This document shows, in pieces, positions 35,496 to 49,600 of a stretch of 64,000 nucleotides of DNA. A program made the position numbers and the translations under genes. The stretch is from the NCBI GenBank assembly GCA_022661535.1, contig JAKULF010000003.1, forward strand, positions 3,038,001 through 3,102,000. The letters run 5' to 3'. The notes beneath the pieces are model-generated. The model was not told the origin of the DNA, ran no database searches, and saw only the letters and a program-made list of their open reading frames with translations. How positions within the stretch are numbered: the stretch's first letter is position 1; each line of letters begins with the position of its first letter. The DNA comes from Eutypa lata. Its lineage: Eukaryota > Ascomycota > Sordariomycetes > Xylariales > Diatrypaceae.

Positions 35496-36338
35496 TCAGG
35501 TGAGGTTGTATCGCGGCATTTCTCGAAGAAGAGCCCCAAACACTCGACAAAGCTCTAGGTAGTTCTCAGGCCGTTCCCACACAAACAGGTACCTATCTCC
35601 ACCGGAAGAGCTGTTCGTATTGTTTTCGAGCGTGACATCACGGTCCTTGCCTAAGGGGAGCGCATATATACTTGCCCGGGAATTCAGCTTGCCCTCGTGC
35701 TTGAGCAGAGCGTATGCCACCACCGCAGCGCTCCATCTCTTCCAGTCCCAGTATGCCAAGTACATGTGATTGAGCCGACGAAGGAGCCGCGGACAGGTGA
35801 AGATGTCCGGATATGCGGTTAGGCGAATCACCAACCAGCCTTCTTCTAAAAGCCTGACCAACTCCGCGGCAGGCGGATGTGACGGGCTATTAGGCCGGTA
35901 ATAGAATGTAGAAAACAGTCGAAAGGAGTGAACCGCATATACCGTAGAGCAGAGGGACCTCATCCGATCCGCACCGAGCAAACCACATGCCAAGAGACAG
36001 CCTATCCTATGGCAATGTGGACAGCCATGGCTATAAGAGATGTATGGCCAGATCGGCATCACGATAATGACCGGGAGGAGGGCCACCACCAAGATGATGG
36101 ACAGCGCTCGTAGGACCAATTTCGACACGTCGTAGAATAGTCTCGTGTACCCGACGCGCCCTAATATAATCTGAACCCCGCGGTACGTATTTGAGAGGTG
36201 CTGCGTTTGGTCGTTCATAACCGAAAGCAAGTGCTTGGAGGCCAAAAGAAAGCCAGACGCCCCCAGGAATGCCCCCGCCAAGGCTATGCAGGGAACGAGA
36301 ATAACGTCTAAGAAGGACGGAAAATAGGGGGACCCCAC
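35496..36338 (-). CDS. Unrecognised two-TM membrane protein, 5' end unresolved
   Basis: This open frame of 280 codons is probably real but I do not recognise it. Two strongly hydrophobic segments stand out: DVILVPCIALAGAFLGASGF near the N terminus, and ALSIILVVALLPVIIVMPIW near residues 77-97. They flank a polar loop that contains a Gln/Asn/Tyr-rich stretch. After the second segment there is a Cys/His-rich patch (HGCPHCHRIGC), then a soluble Leu/Arg-rich C-terminal domain. The frame has no ATG at its 5' end; it opens at a GTG and continues upstream to a TAA near 36370. A first exon is therefore likely. A candidate is an open stretch around 36430-36550 reading IPEHLQWAFQPDDMILF. It could join through a 53-bp intron (donor GTCACT, acceptor AATCAG) and restore the same frame. 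That donor is weak, so the 5' model is only a suggestion. Confidence 0.55.
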   Translation of the reverse strand: MGSPYFPSFLDVILVPCIALAGAFLGASGFLLASKHLLSVMNDQTQHLSNTYRGVQIILGRVGYTRLFYDVSKLVLRALSIILVVALLPVIIVMPIWPYISYSHGCPHCHRIGCLLACGLLGADRMRSLCSTVYAVHSFRLFSTFYYRPNSPSHPPAAELVRLLEEGWLVIRLTAYPDIFTCPRLLRRLNHMYLAYWDWKRWSAAVVAYALLKHEGKLNSRASIYALPLGKDRDVTLENNTNSSSGGDRYLFVWERPENYLELCRVFGALLREMPRYNLT

Positions 36339-36559
36339 CCAGGTGCAGGAAGCATGCCTTTGGCGGCCTGATTAGATAGGATGCGTAACCGTTATCACGG
36401 GGAACAACAGCCTGAGTGACAATGCTTGGTGGGATTTTTGAAGAGGATCATATCATCGGGCTGGAATGCCCACTGTAGATGTTCTGGAATTTGCGCTCTC
36501 CGGATCGCGAGGACCGGGGCGCTCGGAGCGAGACTCTCAGGGCTAACGTTAGTAGGAGG

Positions 36560-37628
36560 TACCTAGTCTAAGTTCGGAGGTCTCCTTGGGAGGCTGTGTG
36601 GGAATCATCTTCAACTTGGATGTCTTGAGACAGGCTAGGTTTGTAAAGGTCAACAATAGGCGTAGATACCGTGCCTGGCAATCACCTCCCCTTGGGTCAG
36701 GTTGTGCTAGGAATTTGCGAGTGTGTGTAGATTGGAACGTATCTTAGACTCTATGACTGGATGGGCTAGTCATTTATTCCCACGGAGACGGTCTATCTAG
36801 ATGAAGTGCTGGAAACGCGAGTCTAGAGGCTAATCTTAGAGTTTTATTATAAACCGTCCGTCTCTTTGGTGTTATTGAGATTTCATCCAGGGGTTCAAGC
36901 CGTCAAACCGTAACCAAATTAGACGACAGGTTAGAGATTCGAATTCGAATAATATTTATTGTGACAGTAATAATCAGCGATTATTCTATATTCAGCATTA
37001 TAGTTGTAAGCTTATTCAAATTTTGAAATGTTTTACCAGAGCATATATAAGTTATATACAAATAGGTAGGTCAGTGTAGGTGTACCGTGGCTGGCCGTGG
37101 AAGGTGCCAATTTATTTTGGCAGCAGCTTGGCCGTGTGGCTACATTAAGTTTGCTAGAGGTACACAAGCTATGCAAAGTTCCGGCAGTAATCGGGTTGAC
37201 TTCAAAAGTATCAGACTAATACTAAGTAGGTATATTAGAAACCCATTCATGCATTCATTAGCTGTATCTTCGTTACCACTAACAGGAGATAGACGTTTCT
37301 CATTAACCCCCCCCCAACCACCGAAGGGGATGATTATACAAAGTGCAAATTTCGCCAAGCACGGAGTGGGAAACTGGAACGTATAGCCAGAGACGCGCAA
37401 ACTCCAGGTATCATCAAAAACCTATCCGTCATGAAAGAAAACGAAGAAAAAAAAAGGAAAGACATCATCATACGTAAATATAAGCCCCTAAATGCTTTAT
37501 TCAACCCTTTCCCATGCCGCCAGACCGCCCTTTTTATCATGACCCCCTTGGCCACCCCTTTTTAAAAAAACAACCGTAAATCGGCCCATAAGATAGGAAA
37601 GAAAAATAAAACTCTAATTGTTGCCTTC
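36560..37628. other. Intergenic region, no gene seen
   Basis: This is AT-rich non-coding DNA between the membrane-protein gene and the 3' end of the leashin gene. Short frames at 37087-37400 lack any coding signal. The left end may belong to the unresolved 5' part of the membrane-protein gene. Confidence 0.55.
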
Positions 37629-40600
37629 CTAGTATTCTGAAACACTAGGGACATCTTGCATGCTCACACTAGCAATGCTTTGAACGCCCAATGCGGAGGG
37701 TGTTGCCCCACGGGATAATGGGACGCCGCCTGGATCAGATGATGGTGTCATCCTCCGCGATATCAGGTGTCGTGGTTTTGCTACGAGAACTTGAGCAGGG
37801 CAAACCACGATTTCTTCATCCCCAACACCGTTGTCATCACCCTTCTTAACGACCAGTGGGAAAAGGACAGTGCGAACGATTGCTCCTTGAGCCTCTAGTT
37901 CCTCGTTAGAGACAGAGTCACCAGACCGTTCATTCATGAGAGATGCATTGAAGGCCACCGTCTGGACCAAATCACCGTTGGCGTCATATTCTGGTTGGAG
38001 AGGGGGAAGCATCATGTATTCGGCACGCTGGGTGCGCATCTCGACGGAAAGGTCGACAGCCTCACGCATGACGCGGCGTAGTTGTGACTGGATTTGGTCC
38101 TCCATGTTGGAGGGAGGAGGTAGAATCATGGATAATGTTTGTAAGATGGCTTGTACAACAGCCTCTGTGTCCTGATTGCGTTGGTCGCCAAAAGATGGCC
38201 GTTTAGATAGCAATGTCAATGTCACGGCACGCCATTGGCGGACAGCATGCAACGGTCCTACTTCAGAAAGAAGCTTCTCAAGGGACTTGAGCTTCTGTCG
38301 GTGTTCTCGGTCCATGCCGAATAGGTAGCGGGTAAAAACGAACTCCCAAATCATGTTCATCGTCATGGACATGAAAACATCTCGTCGCCTCACCCGATCC
38401 CGGAGAAAATCATCGACATCAGATCCATCGAGAATGGTATTGTCAAGTCGATCAATGATCTTCTCGTCGTTGATCTCGTTTGTCAACCTAGAAGCTCGCA
38501 TATCAGAGAATTTAGAGAAACGGAGAACCCATTGCTGAACATGGGAGGAAAGCTGTTGGCAGCGGTGATCGAAGTAATCTTCGTTCCTCAGGCGGAGGAA
38601 ATCGACATCGGCCGGTTTGTTGGCGAGAATTTGTTTCTGGAACTCCCTCACTAGACCCTTTGAGGTTTCCAGCTGGTCACGAAGACGCTTGATCTCGATG
38701 TCCTTTTCTTGTACAGTCTGGCTATATACGCCCTGTGTGTCACGATGTTCTTCGAGCTCTCGGGCTAGGGTTGCGTGTTTCGATTCGAGACGACCGTATT
38801 TCTCGTTGTGTTGAAGGGCAAGGAGGTTGTTGGCGCTGTTCAGTCCGTCATTGACTTCGCGGAGACGGGAAATCTCGCCTTGAAGAGAAGCAACCGATGC
38901 CTTCAGGGCTTCAATCGCAGCGTCACGGTCAGCGACGATCTCGCCGACATTCGCAGCTCGTTGGTTTAGGTTCTGTTCGACTCGTGATTTTGAATCGGAG
39001 AGCATTCGGTTTTCGGCCAGTAGTGCCTCGACCCTGGATTCAAGTTCTAAGACCTGCATGCTTTGTCGACGTCGCATACTATGAGATTGAGGTCTTGTGG
39101 GGGATATCGGGGAACCAATTCGGCCCTCGCCATAACCATCCTGTATAAGTGAAAAAAAAAGAGAAAGGCGAGGTTAGTTGAAGAGTCAATCAATCAATCA
39201 AATTGGATGAAATCAAAGATTAAAATGAATTAATTGATGAAGGTTTCATGACTCACGTAAACATCCGCCATCTCCTTGGCTCGCACTCGGCCCTCATTAG
39301 CAGCAATGGGACGTTCTTCTTTTTCTTTTTCTCTAACGTTAGAAGAGAAAGCGGCGGCGGATGAAGAAGAGGCGGTGGAGATGGGGAGGTGGTTGGTGGT
39401 AGAGCTAGAGCTGGGATCGGTGTGGCTGTGGCTGTGACCGCCAGTCGTGTTATGGCTTAGCGAACCCACGTCTCCACTAATACGCCTGTCAACCCGTCTT
39501 AGTGGCGGGGTATTGGTGCCCGACGATCGGATACTTCTAGCGCTGGGACTATCAACTCGAAAATTTGGTGATTCGGGTGTTGTTCTACCCCTGGAGAGGC
39601 TAGTAATTGACGCCGTTCTTCTGAATTGTCGGTCCGCTAGTGGCGTTTGTCGTCGGCTAATGATATCTGATACGCTTCTCTGACCTTGCGCTTGTGGTGT
39701 CGGTGTAGAGGGCGAAGGCGAAGGTGAAGAAGAAGTTACTAGTGCTGCACTTGCGAGGCCACCTATACCTGGATATTTCGATGGTGATTTAGAGCTCGTC
39801 TTTTCTGGATCTGTCGTATGCTTAGTCTGGTCCATGCCGTAAAGATCAGGCGATTTATCTTGATGAGCTGGCGTTCTTAGTTTTGGTGTCTCGCTGTCTA
39901 AAAGTGGTTTGAACCTAGTGCTGGGTGTCGTTGTCTTAGCTTCATCTTTTGAGCTTTCTGGTAGCAATCTGGCACCAGTTTCGTTGTACTCAGACACCCC
40001 TTCTTGTTTCCGAGGTGTGTTCTCAGTCCAGTCTCGCAAGTGTACACCACTGTCGCGCTTGCTGATATTATCTGTTCCAAAACTTCGTCGTGTAGATTGC
40101 GGCGAATCCGTCACGCAGCCACTATCCCTGTTTATCTCTGACACACCTAATCGTTTGCCCACGGGCTCTGGAGTTCTGACTTGTCGCTCCATCTCAAGGT
40201 CTTCGCGTGTCTCTTCTGCCACTGGAGGAAGGCTAGGGGTAGCTACGCGACCGAATTCGGGAATGTTGCGAGTGCTCGGCGGCGTTGTCGTTTGCTGTTG
40301 AGAACCCCTGTGGCTTGACTCCCCTATGTGATCATCGTATTTGTTGTCCCGACTTGTAATGTGCTCCGATGTGTCTAGTCCCTCTAAACTCTCAATGATT
40401 CCTGTAGTCGGTTGCTTCGTAGGCATTGGTAGTTCGACCGGCTGTGAATAAATCCCTGCATCTTTCTGTTGCTCCAGTCTGCCAACGACAGGGCTTTCGA
40501 TCATGTCTTCCTCCCTAGTTGCTTGTGCATCCTCACTTGATTGCTCCTTCGGAACCTGTGTTTCCCCTTCGTCTGGCAATGATACCTGAGGCTGGTCCTT

Positions 40601-43600
40601 GACTTCCTTGTGACCGTCCTTGAAGTCGCCAACGTTTGTATTCAACTTCCCTTCCTCCAACATCTCGAGTGAAGTATCATCAAGTATATTGTCCTCTCGT
40701 TTTTTGTTCTCGACATACTCCCGGTGCTTCTTCTTGTCCTTGCCTCTTCTTGAACCACTAGAAACGTCGGTAGGAGGGACACCTTCAATAATGGTACTAG
40801 CTTCCTCAGTAGCTTCATCACTTCCCAGGTCCTTCTTTCTCTTGTTAGCAGCTCCTAAGTGAGATTCCATCATTGATGCAGCAATTTTCTTTGCGGAGGA
40901 GGCAGAGCGTATAAAGCTTTTGTGAGTGGTCTGTTCCGGCGAAACGGCGGGAGCGTCATTAGAAGCTGGTATCTGAAAACCTGGAATTGATGGGGACTCA
41001 AGGTAGGAGATAGCAATGTCTCTTGGGTTCGTCGTTGAGGCAGGGTGTTCGGGAACCTGCACTTCGCTAACGATGGGCTCCGTGACTTCGGCTTGATCTT
41101 GACTTGAAGAATGAGATTCGGGTTTTGTTGCATCGATCTCTCGTTGGGGTGCCATCACCGGCAGTAGACCCCCGGTTTCTTGAGCATCAATACCCTCGCC
41201 AGGAATATTTTGCGTGACAGGTGTATCAACAACGGCGGAGACATCTTCAGCTGCTTCGGTTCTAACTTTCTTGCCCGGCTGGGTGGATTGATCGAACGGC
41301 CGCTCATGTTGAATATGACTGCTGAGTTGGGCGGGGGAGAGGTCTACCTTAACTGACGACGACCTACTGCGGGGAGGTGTACGACGCTGTGAGCTAGGTT
41401 CGAGGAGTATACCTGTCTCGGCGGTCGTTTGTGATTCCTTATTAGCATGTCCCGCTTGGTCCTCTTTTAAGGGGGTCTTGAAGTAGTCTTTTCCCTCATG
41501 TATCTCTTCACGGGCCTCAACACTTTCCAGGGGTCTTGGGCTTGTAGCTTGCTGTAGGGCTTTGGCTGGATCTTCTGATTTGAAAAACCCGTCTTCATCC
41601 CAAACATCCTTAGCCTTAGAAGTGCCCCGCTCAACGCTGGAGATGTCTTCCAAGTTTGGCTGGTCCACGTTTCGGTCTCTTGGCTCTATTGAAGCATGTT
41701 CGACCTGTAGTCCCCGTGTATCATGAATTTTGGGAGTCGTCTCTTTAATGCTTTCGTCGACATGAGTATTAAGGCTAGGATCTTGATCCACTAGAGCCTG
41801 AGCTGCCGAAGCTGCCTTGCCTTCTCGGTTCTTGGCGGAGCCTTCTGTCGACAGCTCGAGAAATTCTTCATGCTTGACTATGGGTACGGCTGGCATCTCT
41901 GACGAAACAGCTGACACCGGTGGTGTCTCTGATCCAACCTGGCTATCCAATTTTTTCTTTCTCTTGTCTCTCTTTGACGTTCTTCGAATTATGGGGAAAA
42001 GATCGGACTCGGATTCTCGTTCAAGCTCTGATAGGTTTGAAGAGGGTGTGTTGGAAGGGTTTCCGGCTGCTAGATCGATCCCTTCTGCTGGTCTATCTGT
42101 TGAAGATGCATTTGACACATCTATAGGCTTGACAGGTGATGTGGCTTCTTGTGTGATACCCTCTAGACCCCTTGTAATTCGGTTTTGTGTCTCATCGCTT
42201 GACTCATTCTGCGATTGGAGTAGGCTGGTGGAGATTGCAATTGTCTCTGGCTCTAGAGCACTGGTAGGCTTTGCTTTCTTGGCTTTCCGCCTCTCCCTTT
42301 TGGATCTCTTTCGGGCCAGCTCGTCTGTCGACTCCAGCGGGATGTCATTCACAGCATCGGTTAGGGGCGTTGCAACTCCGCTATCGGCCTCAGGTGTCAT
42401 ATCTTGAGCGGCGATGCCACCTTGCTGATCCCTTTCAAGATCCCTTTGAACTGACTCCATTGGGCTATCAGGTTTCTTTTCTGCATTTTCGATGGCCAAA
42501 CCATGAGTTTGATCTTCGGATAACTCGGGAGATTTGGCGTATATTGATTCTGCTGGCAAATCTCCTAACTGAGATCCCTCGGAAACTTTAGCTACTGTAG
42601 AGCTTGACCTAGCGAACTGATCTTGATTTGGCATCGTATCCGAAGAGTCAAGGCTAATAGCGTGAGAGTCGGGCAGAGTGTCTAGAAATGCAGGTTCGGA
42701 CAACCCAGTTCGGACCGGCTCCATCGGTTGTCCCGCTTGAGTTGGCAAGTCAGACATAGATCTTTGTTGATGATCGACAGGGAAGTCAGCTTCGGCTGCT
42801 GGGTCAGGTAGAGTAACAGCTAGCCCCTCCCCTTCCCTTAAAGCATCAGAGGAAGGAACCTTAGACTCCTCGGCAGTTTTGGCGATGATTGAAATTTCTT
42901 CGGGCTTGGGCAGAGAATCAATACGTTCGGTAGATTCTGGAGCCGCCGGAGCTTCCACAATAGGTGGTTCTATGATTGGAACTTCTGCGCCTGTAACGTC
43001 TGTGACTGGAACATCTATGACTGGAACTTCTGCGTCCGGAGCAGTAACTGGAGCGTCTATGACTGGAGCTTCCACCATGGGAGCTTCTGGGAGAGTCTCC
43101 ACGATTGGCAATGCTGTAGGGGTAGCTGTAGTAGGGGCCTCTAAGACAGAAGCCTCCATAGCAGGAGTCTCCATAGCTTCACCTAACGGGGATGAACGGG
43201 GCTGAGCTTGTGATGATGCCTGCGAGTCTAAATTGATCTGCGGGTCGGCTTTTGTAGCTTGCTCGGCTTCCAACTTAGCTCTCCGTCTCTCTTTCTTTGA
43301 CTTCTTGGGGGAGGGAAGTTCAAGGGGGATATCATCATGAGTGTCGGGATCTCTGGATGCAGTCGGCATTTCATTGGCAGTGGGCTGGCTTTTGATCTGC
43401 GGGCTACTGTGCTCGATTGCATGTTCCTCTAGTGATGGTTGCTCGGTCGTCGGGAGTTCCTCCGATATAGCTTCAACCGCCGGTGTAGATTTAGGCTCAG
43501 ACTCAGGCTCGGGTTCGGGCGCGGGTTCTGGATCGGACTGGGTGGGAGTTAATCTCTTCGTAACTTGTTCCTCTGTGGATTTCTTGTCTGAGCTAGGTTC

Positions 43601-46600
43601 AAGCGAGAGATCGTCCTGCTTCTCTAGTTCCTTCGAAGGTTCCAATTCATCCTCGGGGATAGGGTTGTCTTCTACCTGCTGCGGAACTTCTTTAGCTGTT
43701 GCTTGATCCTCTATCAGCGGTGGTGTTGGTACTCGAGACTCATTTAAAGGCGTTGTAGCTCCTGACTCTGGTTTCCAGTCAGCCTGACTCGCTCGCTTTT
43801 TCTTTTTCTTGTCTCTTTTGGATTTTGCAGGGGTAATTTCATGCTCAGGGGCGGGGTCAGGGTGGTCAGGCCCAGGTCCAGGCTCAGGCTTGTCTACAGT
43901 GGCCGGCGGTTGTTCTGTTGACGTGGGTTCTTGAGTCACAGATACATCCTGCTCTTCCGGTAGAAGGGATCCCGGTTCTTGCGGAAGAGATACAGCTTGT
44001 TCCTCGGAGTGTATTTGCTCAGGCTTGGGTAAGGAGCCTTGATCATTTTGGCTCTGAGACTCCATATCAGGAAATTCCCAAGGTCGGGTTTCCAGCAGTT
44101 CACTGGTCACCTTCTCAGGGGTTCCATGGGTGATCGTTTCACTTACAAGGGGGAGTGGTTCGGTACCTTTCAAGTCGACATCCTCCACATTTGGATCGAT
44201 GGCTATTTCCGGGGCTTCGGGGGTGTCGTTGTTGTCTGCAGACTCTCCAGGTCGTACATTGAACAATCCCTCTGCAACTTGAGGTACGTTATCCTCTTCA
44301 GTCACATTTGGGACCTTGTCAATACCAATAGATTGCCCAAGGGTCTTAGGCTGATCAAGTGAGAGATCACCACCAAGCGGAATGTCCCGAGCACTAGCTT
44401 GAACGATCTCGATGTTATCCGCAGCTGTAGGCTCATCTACTTTTGAAAGACTAGCTTCCGTCTCGGGTAGGGTTATTGCAGTAGACTCGGATTCAGGCTC
44501 CCAGGTGTCTGTTCGCTTCTTTTTCCTGTCTTTCTTATCTTCCTTGGTAGAAACGAACTCACTTGACTCTTCTGGTGTTGAGGTCCCTTGCGGCGCTGGT
44601 GTGTGAATCAAGCTAGGTCCAGGTTCGTTGACGGCAAATTCCCGTACTGGCTCTAGATGAGAGGCAGGCTCGCTATCCTGTGCATTCACTGGTTCTTCCT
44701 CCTTGGCTTCCTTGGTCTCTAGTAAGACATCGTTGGTGATTTTATCCTTTGAACTTTCTAAGGTGACCTCAGCTTCAGTTTGCCCACTGCCGCTAGGAAT
44801 ACTTTGTTGCTCATCGGGCTCTGGTGAAATAGGGTCTTCTTTTACACTCGTCCGCTTCTTCTTCTTCTTGTCCTTCTTGGGTTTCTTGGCAGGTGCAATT
44901 GGCGGAGTGTCTTCGCCTATGTAGTTTTCGTGCGATGTTTCAACAGCAGGGTTTGAGCCTGGAGTTTCTCCCGGGTCAGTTTCAGCTGTAGTGAGATCTT
45001 GGCCAGGCTCTAAACGGGTTTCTGAGACTGCTTCTGGGACCATAGTCGGGTCAACTTCTGGAACTGGAGGAGCTGCGTCAAGATCCACATCTGGGGTACC
45101 TGCTGCAGCTTCTGGGACCGGCTCTGTGTTTGACCCTATAGCCGGCTCTGCAACTGGCTCTACGGCTGGCTCCACAACTGACTTCATGGCTGGCTCCGTG
45201 ACTGGCTCCGTGACTGGTTCCGTGACTTGCTCTGTGGCTGGCTCTGTGGCTGGCTCTGTGGTTGGCTCCTGTTCCCGTGCTAGTTCTTGCATTGGGTCCT
45301 GCATTGGCCCCTGCATTGGTTCATGTACTGATTCCTGCACTGGCTCTTGGACGACTGGCTCTTGGACAACTGGCTCTTGGACCGACTCTTGGACCGACTC
45401 TTGAGTGACAACTTGAGCCGGTTCCCGAGACAAACCCTCGGCCGACTCTATGACTGGCTCCTTAGGTAGTTCTTGGGCAGACTCTGGGTTGGGTACTTCA
45501 TCTGGACCTTGGCTTGGTTCCGGGGCGGGTTCCGGAACTGACTCTTGTTTCAACACCTCATTGTCGACGGCACTGGCTCGTTTCTTCTTCTTCTTTTTGC
45601 TCTTTTTTGTAGGAACACTACCCGATGTCTCATCCTTTGAAGTCTCCACGGGAGCCGATGTACTGGCTTCGGCAAGGTTTGCTTCGGCAGTATTTGGCAC
45701 GTCAACCCTGACATTAGGCTCGAGAGCTTCTTCTTTTGCTGCGCTAGGCCCTTCCGTCGTAATAGCTTCATCCGCCGGTAGCACATGCTCTTCCTTAGGC
45801 AGCTGGATTTCAGTAGCTTCGACAGCTTCGTTTTGGACACCCTTGGGCTCGGCTTCAACGTGTGACTCAGGCTCGGAAATTGCGTGCGTAGTCACAGGGG
45901 CTGTGTCTTCTGCTGTCTCGGGAGGTACCAATAACGCAGCTTCTCTCTCCTGAGTCTCTATTTCAGAGACCGGCTGGCTTTCGATGACTTTGGCAACCTG
46001 CTCTGAAGCTTCTGGAATGTTTTCCTGCGGCGCTTCCGGCATTACCTCCTCTACAGTCTCCGCTGTCTTGGGAGAAGTTGACATCTCCGTCGTATGTTTG
46101 ATTTCGGCTGCAACTTCAACTTCAGGTTTGGCTTCCTTGGGTTCCTCTGCAGTTGGGACTGTCTCCTCCCTTTCTAGGGGAGCATGGAATTCGCTGCTTT
46201 CGACAGCAACTTCTCCCCGTTCTGTGAAGTCGACGACGTCTGGTATCACTATGATTGGTTGACTCTGCTCTGCTTCCAACGCCTTTTCGTCCTGCAAGCC
46301 TCTCCCTCCCGTTTCAACATTCTCCTCGGGCCTTTCCGTTGCGTCGGTCTCAGTAGGTCCTTCCAGCGTAGGGGACACGACAGCGTCCATTTGCTCAGTT
46401 GCCTCAGGCACCATTGGGGGCTGGTCAGAAACCTGACTTGGCTCTTGCGGCACCTCATCCTCTTGCGTCTGAGCCTTCTTCTTTTTCTTGTCCTTCTTGC
46501 TCTTCTTGGTAGGAGTGGATTCAATGCTCAGTTCGTCCGCGGGTGCTGCAGTTGGTGGATGTTCAGGGGTGGCATCCTTCGGAATCGAGGAATCTGCGAA

Positions 46601-49600
46601 GTCCTTAACCTCAATAGCGGGCGCTTGAATATCTGAAGTCGATGCGGGTGTATCTTCACTAGGCACGACATTCGAGTCTTCTGCGGTCAGCTGGCTACCT
46701 CGCTTCTTTTTCTTCTTCCTGTCTTTCTTTGATTGAGGTTCAGAGAAACTAGGTAGGGCTTCGTCGACAGGTGCCTCAATGGAAACTTCTTGTTCCGGCA
46801 TGGTAGGTTGCATTGGTTGTTCTGATTGCGTTTCACTAAGAAGAGGTCCTTCTTGCAAGGGTACTTCGAGATTTGATTGGGCCTCCAGAGCTTCGTCCTG
46901 AATTTGAGGTGGATTGATTTGCTGTTCGTTAGTCCTTTCCGTCTCGATAGGAGAAGCAAGGACATCCTGTTGGGTTTGAGGGTGCAGCTCAGGTTCCTCG
47001 GCTAAGGGAATTTGTGGTTCGGAAGAGTCTTTGTCTGTTTGTGAAGTTGGGTCCGTTTCAGTTGAAGTAGCCTGCTCGTTAATAGTTACCACTTCTTCAC
47101 CTTCTTTTACATGCAGACTGGACGGTATCTCAGAACTGTCTTTGAAAGTCTCGGGTTCTAGCAGTATGGATTCTGGAGCTTCAGGAAGAGGTGCGGGTGA
47201 AATCTCGATGTCTGGCTTCGAGACTGGTTCCAGAATAGGGGAACGAGGCTGGTCGACAGGTTGTTGGTCGGCTGGCCCAGCTGGTGCATCATCCTCTTGG
47301 ACTTGATTCTTCCTCTTCTTCTTTTTCTTGTCCTTCTTGCTCTTTTTTGTTGCAACCTGCGGGGTGTCCTCATCTAATTGAGTCTTCTCTTCGGAGGGTA
47401 TGAATTCTTGCGAAGGAGTGAGAGAGACACCGACGAAACCATCATCTGGCGCTTTTGACTCCTCTGTGTGGGGGGTTTCTCGCTGTTCCGATGCGGTAAT
47501 GACTGCGGTAGATTCGTCTTGGATAGTGGCGGATGTTGGAGTCAAATCATCAACGTTGACATCTGTGCTCTTGTGCTCCTCCTTGTCTTCCTTGCTTTTC
47601 TCGATTGAGAGACTGCCGTCTTCTGCAGGTTGATCATGTGAACCGCCGATTTGCTCAGGTTCACCAGTTAATACATCTCCCGTAAGACCAGTCGCATATT
47701 GGCTTTGTTCTCCAGAGACATCGAGGGGTACGTGGCTCATTTCAGTCTGTGCGACTTGCCCGCTAGTCTCATCTGCAGGCTTTGCAGCAGCTACTTCGGA
47801 TTCAATGCTGTCCTGTTCCTTAGTCTTGCGCTTCTTCTTGCTCTTCTTGCTCTTCTTCTCGACTATAGGAGACTCCTCTTCAGCAAGAGAGGCTGGTGGT
47901 GCATCATGACTTGGCGGTGTCTGATCTGTCTGAGATACATCTGCGGGAACTGACTCTTCTTTAGAAGGTGTAAGCGTGATCTGTGAGACATCTGTTGCAG
48001 CTGGCTTGTGGGCTTCTAGTGCTATGTCTAGCTGGTTGTCAACCTGTTCCGGCATATCGGTTGTTTCATCCTTTGATGGAATCGTATCATCATGCGCTTG
48101 GTCTCCTTCGTAAATAAGCTCCCTAGAATCAGAAGAGGTATCCAAAGCAGGTATGGTTTCATCATGGTGAACCTGTTCAGCGATAGAATCACGAGACTGG
48201 GCAGTGTCCTGAATAGTGTGTGATTCAGGCTCCATAGCATTGGATGATGCATCCTCTGTTACAGCTTTAGCTGATTCATCTATTAGTCCTTGTCCCGTAG
48301 AGGATTCGCCGTATTGAGTTGAGGGTTGGATTGGCTCAAGGAACACTTCAGTAGCAACACCGCCGTCATCTGCGTCTTTGGAAGCATCTCTGGAAGGATT
48401 CACTGGTTCAGTTGACGCAATACTGCGGCGTTTCTTCTTATCCTTCTTTGCCTTCTTGCCACTACTGGGGGCAGGACCAACATCATTGTCTTCTTTGGTT
48501 GGTGCGCTCTCTTCAGGGACCATACTTGATTCAACTGTGGTTTCCATATCAATGGCCGGAGACGTCGGGGACACGTCAAACTCGTTGGGTAATAGAGTCT
48601 GGGGTTCCTTATCAACTGTGGTCTCTTCGGAGCTTGATGAGATGTCTCTGGTCTTATCCTTCGTCTCAGCTGTATCATCCACACTAAGTTCCGGAGCAAC
48701 TTCAGCAACGGACTCCGAGGTTGGTTGAATCTCGATAGCCGGTTCCTTAGTCTCGGACAGCCTGCCCTCATCCTTATCAACCGCATCTACTAGAGGTTCG
48801 GCCACAATAGAGGACTCGTCGAGTTTACTCTCTATAACCGCCGAAGGATCAGAACCTTCAGTTAATACCAAACCAGCATCTTGCTCAACTTGAGCCGTGT
48901 CACGCCGTTTCTTGTCTTTCTTGGATTTCTTGCCTGTGGTAGTAGGCTCAGGCTCGTGCGGTAGATCATTTCCTGGCTGGTCACCACTTGGTTCTGGCTC
49001 GGTAGCACTAGGTAGACGAGACTCTGGTCCCAATTGAGGAGCTTCGGTTGCAGGCGCACTTTTGACGATAGGGGCATCTTCCATAGGCTCAAGTGAACTA
49101 ACTTTACCACTCACTTCAGCCGCAGTAGAGCCCTGGCGATTCTTTTTGCCCTTTTTCTTAGATTTCTTCGGAGAGCTGGCCAATTCGGTGTCTAGTGCTG
49201 CATTCGTATTTTGACTCGGTTCCTGTAGCGGGTTAGGCAGATTAGCAGTCTCGCTGTCGAGAACTTCAGGTCCCGTAACATCCTCGACCGGTTTGACAGG
49301 CTGTACTTGAATGCCTAGGTCAGGTTCCCCCTTGGATTGGAGATCCGTTTCGTTGTCCTTAGAGTCTTCCACGACAACTGCAGGCTCGAACCTTGTATTG
49401 TCTGGCGTCGGTTCAGTGAGTTGTTGTGTTGGGCCCAATTGAAAGGTATCAGTGTCAGCTCTAGTAACTGAAGGCGAGTTCGCTTCAACGGGGTTAGGCA
49501 AATCTGCTTCAGTATCTAAGTCCTGTGCCTTGGAGGCTTGACGACTCTTTTTCTTGCTCTTTTTGGATTTCTTCCCTGGGCTCACGGATTCAGACCCAAC

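Noticed and set aside
39230..39260. Treating the two minus-strand frames (37629-39077 and 39230-58663) as two separate genes
   Set aside because: A phase-0 intron (39141-39256) with GTGAGT donor and ACAG acceptor joins them cleanly, and the downstream frame extends upstream of its first Met to this acceptor.
44991..45404. Long plus-strand open frame opposite the leashin gene, with Gly/Ser/Thr-rich repeats
   Set aside because: It is the antisense shadow of the QEPVV/TEPAT repeat; repeat DNA without stops is open on both strands. The sense frame is open for 19 kb.
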